From: Dehalococcoidia bacterium
Lineage (GTDB): Bacteria > Chloroflexota > Dehalococcoidia > Lucifugimonadales > JAGWBF01
Length of the DNA: 52,457 nt
Assembly (NCBI GenBank): GCA_021295955.1
Contig: JAGWBJ010000012.1
Span: 1-52,457, forward strand
Direction of reading: 5' to 3'
Of this stretch, positions 1 through 7,218 are shown piece by piece. The position numbers were made by a program, and so were the translations under genes. The stretch's first letter is position 1. The number at the start of each line of letters is the position of its first letter. The notes beneath the pieces were generated by a model. The model ran no database searches. It saw nothing but the letters and a program-made list of their open reading frames with translations, and was not told the origin of the DNA.

Positions 1-136
1 CGCGGTTGTCTCTCCGGTCTGAGCCACGGGTGTGGGCTGGTATCAGCACGTTCTCGACAAACTTGTCCAACCGGTCTAGCAGCCCGTCCGAGAAACAGGG
101 TTGGTGAGTCGTTGAGGGTATGATGGGGAGGAGCAT
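1..136 (-). pseudogene. Group II intron reverse transcriptase/maturase fragment, open at left edge
   Basis: A minus-strand reading frame opens at an ATG (134-136) and stays open to the window edge. From about base 85 down to 1 it reads LDRLDKFVENVLIPAHTRG followed by an RRDN-like stretch. I recognise this as the segment of group II intron reverse transcriptases just after the 'NIYLD(R/K)LD' motif and before the YADD block. The expected upstream RT domains (roughly 250 residues) are missing; the sequence before residue 19 does not look like RT, so this is a 5'-truncated remnant joined to unrelated DNA. The rest lies outside the window. Recognition is from memory of the family, not from a search. 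Confidence 0.5.
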
Positions 137-155
137 CAGACGAGCGGAGAGGTCA

Positions 156-250
156 ATGAGCAAGACCTACCTTCCCTACGATCCAGACCAGCAGTTGCTG
201 CTGCCTGCAGCCCTCCAGGAATGGCTGCCGCCGGACCACCTGCCCTGCTT
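156..250 (+). pseudogene. N-terminal scrap of an IS1182-like transposase
   Basis: From the ATG at 156 the frame reads MSKTYLPYDPDQQLLLP, then LQEWLPPDHL, which matches the very conserved N-terminus of IS1182-family transposases. Homology stops after about 30 residues; the frame continues to 587 but encodes nothing transposase-like. No DDE catalytic region is present. It is a decayed insertion-sequence remnant beside the group II intron fragment, marking the left end of the window as a mobile-element graveyard. Confidence 0.6.
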
Positions 251-374
251 CGCCATGCGCCGGGCTTTCCCCGGCTCGGACTACTACGAGGGCTCCGTTG
301 CCATAGGGGGCTCCCCCCGTAGGCAATCCCGCGTTCCGTTGACTTTGGGGATAGGGTCTGCCTACACTTTTCCG

Positions 375-587
375 ATGATGCTCACCGCGTTGCCTGGCGA
401 TCTGGTGTTCGCCTTGATAGTTGGTGGTGTCATCGGGTTGATGCGATGGTGGCGTCTACCGGAGACCGGACGAGGACATCCTGCTGGCTCAATGCTGCGT
501 TGGATGGGTATCGTATTCGGCCTCTTGGTGCTAAGAGTGTTTGTAGATGCCGTCCTGAGTTTGGCTTGGATCCAGCTTGGCCATTAG
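375..587 (+). CDS. Small hydrophobic ORF of uncertain reality (70 aa)
   Basis: This is the 3' part of the frame that begins with the transposase scrap. Starting at the ATG at 375 it would encode 70 residues with two hydrophobic stretches (about residues 8-22 and 45-68, counted from this Met) separated by a basic loop, so it could be a two-helix membrane peptide. There is no convincing ribosome binding site and no family that I recognise. Base composition here is lower in GC than in the surrounding chromosome. It may be a true small membrane protein, the end of another broken gene, or a chance open frame. Confidence 0.2.
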   Translation: MMLTALPGDLVFALIVGGVIGLMRWWRLPETGRGHPAGSMLRWMGIVFGLLVLRVFVDAVLSLAWIQLGH

Positions 588-699
588 CCCCTATCCATTC
601 AGTCTTCGACATAGGACGTATCTAGCGCGACTTAGGTGCCCCGTTCGTTCCCTTGAATGACCACACTGGTCATCGTCCACTCATCGGAGTTGCATTGTT

Positions 700-1140
700 C
701 CATTCATCAGACCAGTGCAATGAGTGGCGCCGGGTTGCAAACGTTCTGCCGGCGGGTGCCACTAACACCATCTGGGGACTGGGGTTCAGGCAGTCTAGCT
801 TTCACCTTATCGCGCGGGTCTTGCGGAACCGGCCCTACAACGCTTTGGGGCCTTAGCCGCTTTACGGGCATGCTGTTGTCCCCCTCGGCTTTCGAGTTCT
901 TCCCAACTGAGCTGGGAATCCTATGCCGCGTTACGCGGCGCACGGGACCCCGGGGTGGGGGAGCGGATACCCGCTTGCGGAGACCCTCGCGAAACCTTCC
1001 GCCCAACATGGCATTCCTCAGAAAATAGGAGTCTTCCTCCTTCGTGGCGCCGGTCTCAACCGGCATGGGAGATTGCCATGTAGGTAGATGGGTCACGCGG
1101 GTTCGAGGGTCACTTGTGGCCCAGGCTTCCGAGGCTCCGA
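700..1140. ncRNA. Candidate structured RNA, possibly group II intron domains
   Basis: Consecutive short inverted repeats include CTCG/CGAG (884-896), TCCCA/TGGGA (901-917), GCCGCG/CGCGGC around a TTA loop (925-939), GCGG/CCGC (963-974), AGGAG/CTCCT (1027-1041), GCCGG/CCGGC (1049-1064) and CATGG/CCATG (1064-1080), plus an 8-bp pairing with one G-U between 1089-1096 and 1116-1123. Such density with small loops is what a folded RNA looks like. Because the RT remnant at the left edge is on the minus strand, the simplest reading is intron RNA on the minus strand; a plus-strand standalone RNA is also possible. Strand and class are undecided. Confidence 0.35.
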
Positions 1141-1512
1141 GTGACGTGCCTGTGGAGTGCTGGGCCGGACTTCATCACAACCCGCCCGTCCTGCTGACAC
1201 GCTCCCCTTCCCAGCCCGAGGTACGACCGCCTACCATGGTATGTGGGCAAGACACCGCTGGCCCCGGGCTCCCCGAAATCTCCCGTTCTCCGGCGCCGAT
1301 GAAGAGAGTCCATATCGGAAACAGACCCCCCCAGCCCTCCGGCAACCCCCCGGAGTCCTCCTCCGGCTCGGCCGATGCGCTGGAATGGGAGAAACTGAGA
1401 GACAATGAGAGGCGAAGAAGAATTTTCATCCCCATACTTGGCCTTCACAAGAACGCAATTCTGAGCCCCCCAACTGTCAGTGCCATGAAAACAGGCTCCG
1501 AGCACTCCCTCC

Positions 1513-1613
1513 GTCACTCCCGCGAGAGGAGGCCCTTGCACAACCGTCATACCCGCCATACTCGCGAAAGCGGACTGTGGCATACCCGTCATACTCGCGA
1601 AAGCGGGTATCCA
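1513..1613. repeat. REP-like palindromic repeats with GAAA loops
   Basis: The unit is ATACTCGC-GAAA-GCGGGTAT, best copy 1591-1610 (8-bp arms, one G-U-type mismatch), preceded by CCGTC. A second copy at 1558-1573 keeps ATACTCGCGAAAGCGG but loses its right arm, and a weaker CACTCCCGCGAGAG copy starts near 1516. Short palindromes of this 'gtcat-cgcgaaagcg' kind are scattered between genes in many bacterial genomes. Confidence 0.6.
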
Positions 1614-1898
1614 AGTCCTGGGGCTTTAGGCGCGAGCCCATCCAGCCGACCCTCGCAATTCCGCCCACACCTGGAGTTACGCAACGGTCTCCGAAAGCTG
1701 GAGTCCAGGCGGGCCGCCATTCTCATCCTTATGCGTGGCCTCCAAACGCCATGGCTGGGGCGCGACGCAGCCCCCTTTTGCCTGGGGCGCTTGGAGGGTC
1801 TAAGATAGGGTGGCCAAGCGCCGCCGCCGACGGTGAGACCTGGAGGCCGCCCGCCCTTGCGTTCGAGACCCCGGTCCGGCATCCCCGCCCTCCAGGTG

Positions 1899-3149
1899 AT
1901 GGAGGACGGCAACTTCAGGACCCTCTGGTACGTGCAGCTCATCGTGGAGCTGTGCCGCCGCCTGGAGCTGCTGGTCCTGGGCATTCTCATCTACCAGCAG
2001 ACCAGCTCCCCCTTTCAGCTCGGCCTCATCCTGGTGTTCAACTACCTGCCCAAGACCGTCCTGTCCCCCTTTTGCGGCGCCCTGGCGGACCGCTTCAGCC
2101 GTCACCGCATCCTGATGCTGGCCCAGGGCTTGAACATCGGCGCGGCGGGCGCCATCTGCTTGCTGATCGTTGCCGGTCTCCTGGAACCCTGGCACGTGTA
2201 CCTGGCCACGGCGGTCCAGGGCGTCTCGTGGGCGGTCCAGGAGCCCGCCCGGCGCACGGCCATCTTCGATATCGTGGGCCAGGGCAGGCTCCTCAACGCC
2301 GTCTCCCTGGAGCAGGTGAGCACCACGGGAGGAAAGCTGATCGGACCCCTGCTGGGGGGTGTGCTGGTAGGGCTGGCGGGTTACCAATGGGCCTACGCCA
2401 CCGTGGTCGCGCTGCACGCCGTGGCCCTGGCGATGCTTGCCTTCGTGGTCCTACCCCCGGTGACGCGCGCCATGGCGTCGGAGACCGTCCTGAGGGGCCT
2501 GGCCGAGGTCACCCGCTATACTTTTCGGTCGCCGATGCTCCTGGGGACCCTGTACGTGATAGTCCTGATGAACGCCTTGGGCTTCCCGGTGGAGCAGTTC
2601 GTGCCGGCCATCGGGAAGGACGAGCTGAAGGTCGGTCCCGTGCTGGTCGGCCTCCTGGTGTCGGCGCTGGCGATGGGCCAGATCACCGCCGCGGCGGCCA
2701 TGGCCTTCATGCGCATCGACCGGAACCATGGCAGGCTGCTCATGCTGGGGTCCCTGGTGGTCCTGGTGATGGGGCTGATGCTGGCGTGGTCCCCGGTGTA
2801 CGCCCTCTCCTTCGCGGTGTTCGCCGTCAGCGGGTGCGGACAGGCCTGCTTCGGGACCATGCAGGGCACGATGACCCTTCTGTGGGCGCCTCCGGACATG
2901 CGGGGCAGGATGATGGGCCTACGCAGCGTCTGCATCGGCACGGGAGCCCCCCTGGGGGCCATCCAGATCGGCCTGGTGGCAACGGCCCTGGGCACCCCGT
3001 GGGCCATCTCCACCTCGTCCCTGGCCGGAATTCTGCTCCTGGTCCCGCCCCTTATCCTGTCGCCCCTGGTCTTTCAGGGTCTCGCCCGCCGGGAGGGCGC
3101 CGGCGACCCGGCCCGGGAGATGCCCGGCGAGGGCCCTGCGCGCCTCTAG
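1899..3149 (+). CDS. MFS transporter (MFS_3, multidrug/siderophore-exporter type)
   Basis: A 416-residue integral membrane protein with about 12 hydrophobic segments, of the major facilitator superfamily branch related to enterobactin and drug exporters. The N-terminus (NFRTLWYVQLIVELCRRLE) matches the first helix of this branch, and the A-loop motif appears as GALADRFSRHRIL after helix 2. It presumably exports a small organic compound by proton antiport. The frame extends upstream to 1833 but the added residues are basic and non-conserved, so I prefer the ATG at 1899, although its ribosome binding site is weak. It is convergent with the next gene. The substrate cannot be told. Confidence 0.85.
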   Translation: MEDGNFRTLWYVQLIVELCRRLELLVLGILIYQQTSSPFQLGLILVFNYLPKTVLSPFCGALADRFSRHRILMLAQGLNIGAAGAICLLIVAGLLEPWHVYLATAVQGVSWAVQEPARRTAIFDIVGQGRLLNAVSLEQVSTTGGKLIGPLLGGVLVGLAGYQWAYATVVALHAVALAMLAFVVLPPVTRAMASETVLRGLAEVTRYTFRSPMLLGTLYVIVLMNALGFPVEQFVPAIGKDELKVGPVLVGLLVSALAMGQITAAAAMAFMRIDRNHGRLLMLGSLVVLVMGLMLAWSPVYALSFAVFAVSGCGQACFGTMQGTMTLLWAPPDMRGRMMGLRSVCIGTGAPLGAIQIGLVATALGTPWAISTSSLAGILLLVPPLILSPLVFQGLARREGAGDPAREMPGEGPARL

Positions 3150-3216
3150 CCCCGTCGGTGAGAGAGGGCCGGGCTGGATGAGTTGGGGATACGAGTGGAG
3201 GCGTTGCCGGCGGCGG

Positions 3217-4242
3217 TCAGTACTGGGAGACCTGCTCTGCGGCCTCGAACAGCATCGGTATCCCTCCCGTGTGGACGAACACCACGTTGTCCTCCTGCGA
3301 GAACCTGCCTCGGCGCACGTCGGCTATCAGGGCTGCCATGCCCTTCCCCGTGTACGCGGGGTCCAGGATGACGCTCTCCGTGGCCGCGGTCATCCTGATG
3401 GCCTCGACGCCCTCGGGGGTCACCGAGCCGTGGTGGGGCCCGACGTAGTCGAAGGTCGTCTCGATCTCCTCGGGGTCGAGGCTCTCGGAGAACCCCAGGA
3501 GGTCCGAGCCCATCCGGGCCCAGGTCGCCAGGGGGCGGTCGGGCTCGAAGTGCTGGCCCACGGCAACTCCGGTGAACGACCAGTCCAGTCCCATCAGCTT
3601 GGCCCCGAGCTGCATGCCCGCCTGGCTGTGTCCGTTCACCACGTAGACGTGCACCTTGTGGATACCCTTCTCTTCGAGCTGGCCCCGCAGCTCTACGGCC
3701 GCCTCCAGGTAGCTGAAGATGGCCGACAGGTGGTAGGTGGGCAGCTCCTGCAGGGCGTAGGGCTTGCGGCCTTCCTTCTCCAGCCGCTCCCGGACCTCCG
3801 CCACCCGGGCCGCCGCCTCCTCCCGGTCCTCGGTGTTGAGGAACTCCAGGTCCGCCCCCAGCACGGTGGCCAGAAGCATGTTGCCCTGGAGCCGGTCCGG
3901 CCGCTGTCCCCGGACCAGCAGCACGCACTTGAGGCCGACCTTGGCGCAGGCCGCCGCGGTGGCGCGGGCCGCGTTGTTGGCGTCGGCGTAGATGAAGGTG
4001 TCGGCCCCCTGGGCCAGGGCGTCGCCCATGCGGAACTCCATGTGGCGCACCTTGTTACCGCCCAGGGCCTGGCCGGTAAGGTCGTCCCGCTTGATCAGGA
4101 TGCGGGGGCCCTTTTCGCCGCCGGACAGATCCCGGCTTAGCTGGGGGCACTCGTCCAGGGGCGTGGGAAGGTGGGCGATGGGCACCCGCGGCCGGGTTGC
4201 CAGCGCCTCCCGGATCTGCTCTGGGGTCAGCCTGGTCTGCAT
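3217..4242 (-). CDS. PLP-dependent D-cysteine desulfhydrase/ACC deaminase family enzyme
   Basis: A 341-residue fold-type II PLP enzyme. The N-terminal 'LPTPLDECPQLS' and the lysine block LGGNKVR (Lys64, predicted Schiff-base residue) are typical of the D-cysteine desulfhydrase/1-aminocyclopropane-1-carboxylate deaminase family, and length agrees with it. It would deaminate a small D-amino acid or cyclic amino acid, with D-cysteine giving pyruvate, sulfide and ammonia. The frame is open to 4725, but the ATG at 4242 has an AGGAGG about 10 bases upstream and begins the conserved region. It is transcribed divergently from the TPP enzyme gene. The exact substrate is not resolved. Confidence 0.85.
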   Translation of the reverse strand: MQTRLTPEQIREALATRPRVPIAHLPTPLDECPQLSRDLSGGEKGPRILIKRDDLTGQALGGNKVRHMEFRMGDALAQGADTFIYADANNAARATAAACAKVGLKCVLLVRGQRPDRLQGNMLLATVLGADLEFLNTEDREEAAARVAEVRERLEKEGRKPYALQELPTYHLSAIFSYLEAAVELRGQLEEKGIHKVHVYVVNGHSQAGMQLGAKLMGLDWSFTGVAVGQHFEPDRPLATWARMGSDLLGFSESLDPEEIETTFDYVGPHHGSVTPEGVEAIRMTAATESVILDPAYTGKGMAALIADVRRGRFSQEDNVVFVHTGGIPMLFEAAEQVSQY

Positions 4243-4279
4243 GACTCCATGCCTCCTCCTGGTCGTGACTCGTGGACGT

Positions 4280-4308
4280 AACCTATACCTACACGGCGCG
4301 GGTGTCAA
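4280..4308 (-). promoter_or_regulatory. Predicted promoter of the PLP enzyme gene
   Basis: On the minus strand a perfect -35 TTGACA (4303-4308) is followed after 17 bases by TAGGTT (4280-4285), about 40 bases before the start codon. The -10 is weak, and TATAGG at spacing 15 is an alternative. Confidence 0.4.
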
Positions 4309-4371
4309 ATCCGGGAGACGCCCCTCTCCCGGCAGGTTGACAGGCCCGGCCTCACACGCCGGAGGTCGTCG

Positions 4372-4401
4372 TTGACAGTGATGTTGGGGCCCGATTACAC
4401 T
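4372..4401 (+). promoter_or_regulatory. Predicted promoter of the TPP enzyme gene
   Basis: A perfect TTGACA (4372-4377), 18-base spacer and TACACT (4396-4401) lie about 45 bases before the ATG at 4444. A second TTGACA lies at 4337-4342. It may drive the whole co-directional run to 10385. Confidence 0.5.
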
Positions 4402-4443
4402 GACGGCGGGCCCCGAGGTCGCCAGTCTCCCGAGGAGTCGGCC

Positions 4444-5028
4444 ATGATCGATCAGAGGGACTTGATGGCGGTGTTGCAGGAGCACCGGGGGGACGCGGTA
4501 GTGCTGCCCGTGGAGCGGGCGAACGTCGTCTGGCCCGGCATCAGCACCATGCCCCAGCGGGACCTGGCCGAGTCGGTCATGGGCAAGGGGTCGTCCCTGG
4601 GGCTGGGGGTCGCCCTGGCCCGGCCGGAGACCAAGGTCATCGTGCTGGACGGCGACGGCAGCCTGCTGATGAACTTGGGCGCCCTCACCACCATCGCCGA
4701 GATGCAGCCGGCAAACCTGTACCACTTCGTCCTGGAGAACGGGATCTACGCCACCACCGGGGGCCAGCCCATCCCCGCCCAGGGCCGGGTCTCTTTCACC
4801 GGAGTGGCGCGGGAGGCCGGATACGCCGCGGTCTACGACTTCGACGACCTGGAGCAGCTCGCCGTCGGGTTGGAGGAGGTGCTCCAGGCTTCCGGTCCCG
4901 TCCTGGTGTGCGTCAAGACAGTGCCCAACCCGCGGGCCCCCGAGGAGCGAAGCCAGGAGATGGCAAGGCCCCGCCGGTCTCCGTCGGAAACCATGGCGGA
5001 CCTTCTGCGGGAGTTTGGCCGCGGATAA
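4444..5028 (+). CDS. TPP-binding decarboxylase subunit (sulfopyruvate/phosphonopyruvate decarboxylase beta-like)
   Basis: A 194-residue protein consisting only of the C-terminal TPP-binding domain of thiamine-diphosphate enzymes. The cofactor motif GDG (70-72) with Asn99 about 26 residues later is intact. Size and motif resemble the beta subunit of sulfopyruvate or phosphonopyruvate decarboxylase (ComE-like), which normally pairs with a separate alpha (Pyr-domain) subunit. No alpha subunit is encoded nearby, so the partner is elsewhere or the protein works differently. The ATG at 4444 has GAGGAGT about 6 bases upstream; earlier in-frame starts overlap the promoter. It heads a co-directional catabolic cluster. 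Confidence 0.8.
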   Translation: MIDQRDLMAVLQEHRGDAVVLPVERANVVWPGISTMPQRDLAESVMGKGSSLGLGVALARPETKVIVLDGDGSLLMNLGALTTIAEMQPANLYHFVLENGIYATTGGQPIPAQGRVSFTGVAREAGYAAVYDFDDLEQLAVGLEEVLQASGPVLVCVKTVPNPRAPEERSQEMARPRRSPSETMADLLREFGRG

Positions 5029-5067
5029 GCGCCGGGCCTGGACTGTGGACCTGGGACCGCCTGAGTC

Positions 5068-6117
5068 ATGCGTAGCGGCCTCCTAGTATACGGCGACGAC
5101 CCTCCCCACCGGCTGCTGGAGCTGGCCGGGCTGGCCGAGGAGCTGGGCTACGACTGCCTCTGGCACGCAGACGAGAAGTTCTACCGCGACCCCTTCGTGG
5201 GCCTTGCCCTGCTGGCCGCCAATACCCGGCGCATGGAGCTGGGGGTCTGTGTCACCGAGCCCTACGCCCGCCACCCGGCCCTGATCGCCATGGCCATGGC
5301 CAGCCTGGCGGAGCTGGCCCCCGGACGCATGGTACTGGGTCTTGGGGCCGGCGGGTCGGGCTTCCCTGCCATGGGCGTGGAGCGGCGGCGCCCGGCCGCT
5401 GCGTTGCGGGAGACGGTGGGCATCATCCGGGCCCTGCTGTCCGGGGAGACGGTGGACCACGAGGGCGAGGTCATTTCCTGCCACAACGGGCGGCTCAACT
5501 TCGACCCGCCGGAGCGGGCGCCCATCGTCTTCGGGACCCGCGGGCGGCTGCTCCTTCGACTGGCCGGCGAGGTGGCGGATGGCGTGATGATGGCGCCCTA
5601 CGCGTCTGCCAGGAGCCTCGGGCTCGCCATGGCCTCAGTGGCGGAGGGGGTCCGGCGCTCCGGCAGGCAGCCCGGTGACGTGCAACGGATCGCCAGGGTC
5701 GACCTGTGCATCTCTTCCGACGCCGCTGCGGCCCGCCGGGCGGTGAAGCCGGGCATCGTGCTCCCGCTGTGGACCAGCTATCCGCGGTTCGACTTCCTGG
5801 ACCCCCTGGGGCTGCCGCCGGTGCCCGGGCCCCTCCTGGAAGTGCTGGCCCGGCGGGACTACTCGCTCATCGCGCCCAACGCGCATCTTGCGCCGGACGA
5901 GTACGTCCGCCACCTGGCCGTCGCGGGCACCCTGGAGCAGGTGACCCGGCAGATGGTGGAGATAGCCGGCGCCGGGGTGGACCAGATCACCATCAAGCCC
6001 GTGGCCCCGCCGGGCGGCGCCGTGGACGAAATCATTCGCGCCTTTGCCGCCCAGGTGATGCCCGTAGTGCGGCAGGCCCTGCCCCCGGCCGGGGGGAGCA
6101 GCCATGTGGCTTGCTGA
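5068..6117 (+). CDS. LLM-class flavin-dependent oxidoreductase (F420/FMN, Mer-like)
   Basis: A 349-residue bacterial-luciferase-like TIM barrel. 'LAGLAEELGYDCLWHADEKFYRDPFV' style opening and 'RMVLGLGAGGSGF' are typical of the branch containing methylenetetrahydromethanopterin reductases and F420-dependent oxidoreductases. It probably uses F420 or reduced FMN to oxidise or reduce a small organic substrate in the cytoplasm. It is distinct from the three long paralogs found later in this window. The gene starts 39 bases after the TPP enzyme and its 3' end overlaps the DUF917 gene by 14 bases, so the two are probably translated together. Substrate unknown. Confidence 0.85.
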   Translation: MRSGLLVYGDDPPHRLLELAGLAEELGYDCLWHADEKFYRDPFVGLALLAANTRRMELGVCVTEPYARHPALIAMAMASLAELAPGRMVLGLGAGGSGFPAMGVERRRPAAALRETVGIIRALLSGETVDHEGEVISCHNGRLNFDPPERAPIVFGTRGRLLLRLAGEVADGVMMAPYASARSLGLAMASVAEGVRRSGRQPGDVQRIARVDLCISSDAAAARRAVKPGIVLPLWTSYPRFDFLDPLGLPPVPGPLLEVLARRDYSLIAPNAHLAPDEYVRHLAVAGTLEQVTRQMVEIAGAGVDQITIKPVAPPGGAVDEIIRAFAAQVMPVVRQALPPAGGSSHVAC

Positions 6118-7174
6118 CGAGCGGGCCGTCGAGTCCATCTCCATCGGCGCGGGTATCCTGGGATGCGGCGGCGGCAGCAACCCGTACATCGGCCAGCTTC
6201 GCGTGCGGCAGCTCCTGAAGGAGCGTGGGCCAGTCACCGTCCTGAGCGCGGAGGAGCTCTCCGACGACGCCCGGGTGATGTGCATCGGCGGCATCGGCGC
6301 CCCCACCGTGGGCATCGAGAAGATACGGGACTACCAGTCCTACAACGCATACAACGCCCTCACCGGGTTCCTGGGAAGCGTGCCCGATGCCCTCATATCC
6401 AACGAGATAGGCGGGGGCAACTCCATCGAGCCGATGATAACCGCGTCCCTGACGGGCCTGCCCGTAGTGGACGGCGACGGCATGGGGCGCGCCTTCCCCG
6501 AGCTCCAGATGAAGACCTACTTCATCTACGGAGTACCCTGCTATCCGCTGTGCGTCGCGGATGAGAAGGGGAACTCGGCCATATTCAGCCATGCCATCAC
6601 GCCCCTGTGGCTGGAGCGCATGGCCAGGGCCGTGACGGTGCAGATGGGTTGCACGGCCTGCTACGCCCTGGCGCCGATGACGACCCAGCAGGTGCGCACC
6701 ACCGCCGTGCTGGGGACCCTGACGTTGGCCCGGGACCTGGGGGAGGCCGTCCGGGGCGCCCGGAGCAGCGGGACGGACCCGATACCGGCCATCCTGGAAG
6801 TGTGTCCCGGCAAGGTCCTGTTCCAGGGCAAGGTGATGGACGTCAACCGCCGTACCGCCGGGGGGTTCGCCCGGGGCAGCGTCTCCATAGACGGCCTGGC
6901 GGCCTTCGAGGGCGAGCGCATGGTGCTGGAGTACCAGAACGAGAACCTCATCGCCCGCAGGGACGGCGAGGTGGTCTGCACCACCCCCGACCTGATTACG
7001 GTGGTCGACACCGACCGGGGCGAGCCCATCACCACGGAGCTCCAGAGGTACGGCTTTCGGGTCACGGTCCTGGGCTTTCCCTCTCCCGAGCACTGGACCA
7101 GGCCCGAGGGCCTGGCGGTGGTGGGGCCCAGGGCCTTCGGCTACGACCTGGACTACGACCCCATCAGGCTGTAG
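6104..7174 (+). CDS. DUF917 (S-methyl thiohydantoin desulfurase-like) protein
   Basis: A 356-residue member of the DUF917 family. Family hallmarks include the early ILGCGGGSNPYI glycine-rich motif, IGAPTVGIEK and the DGDGMGRAFPELQM segment. Characterised relatives act on hydantoin-type rings, and members are very often encoded next to hydantoinase/oxoprolinase subunits, as here. It overlaps the preceding flavin enzyme and is followed by a HyuA-like gene 44 bases on, suggesting a two-component system for a cyclic amide or thiohydantoin. The chemistry is inferred from family and neighbours only. Confidence 0.85.
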   Translation: MWLADERAVESISIGAGILGCGGGSNPYIGQLRVRQLLKERGPVTVLSAEELSDDARVMCIGGIGAPTVGIEKIRDYQSYNAYNALTGFLGSVPDALISNEIGGGNSIEPMITASLTGLPVVDGDGMGRAFPELQMKTYFIYGVPCYPLCVADEKGNSAIFSHAITPLWLERMARAVTVQMGCTACYALAPMTTQQVRTTAVLGTLTLARDLGEAVRGARSSGTDPIPAILEVCPGKVLFQGKVMDVNRRTAGGFARGSVSIDGLAAFEGERMVLEYQNENLIARRDGEVVCTTPDLITVVDTDRGEPITTELQRYGFRVTVLGFPSPEHWTRPEGLAVVGPRAFGYDLDYDPIRL

Positions 7175-7218
7175 TTGTTCGTGATAAGCGGTTCTCACAC
7201 CTCTCCGGGTCACGATAC

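Larger units (their letters stand above)
588..1898. other. 1.3-kb non-coding region with hairpins and palindromes
   Basis: No supportable protein gene lies here; the open frames on both strands have atypical composition and no family signature. Bases about 700-1140 contain a run of short perfect hairpins (listed separately). Bases 1513-1613 carry REP-like palindromes. Bases 1650-1890 are GC-rich and lead into the MFS gene. The region joins mobile-element debris to normal chromosome. Confidence 0.6.

Noticed and set aside
1085..1125. tRNA gene suggested by GGGTTCGAGGG
   Set aside because: No matching D-arm, anticodon arm or 7-bp acceptor stem could be built around it.
657..1592. Protein genes in the 657-1592 open frames on either strand
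   Set aside because: Skewed Arg/Pro/Ser composition, no ribosome sites, and overlap with hairpins and palindromes indicate non-coding DNA.
3217..4725. Longer PLP enzyme starting at 4725
   Set aside because: The extension crosses the TPP gene and promoters and has no conserved sequence; the ATG at 4242 has an AGGAGG.
6607..7218. N-terminal extension of the HyuA-like protein
   Set aside because: It overlaps the DUF917 gene in another frame and has repetitive Gly/Arg composition; the true domain begins at 7219.
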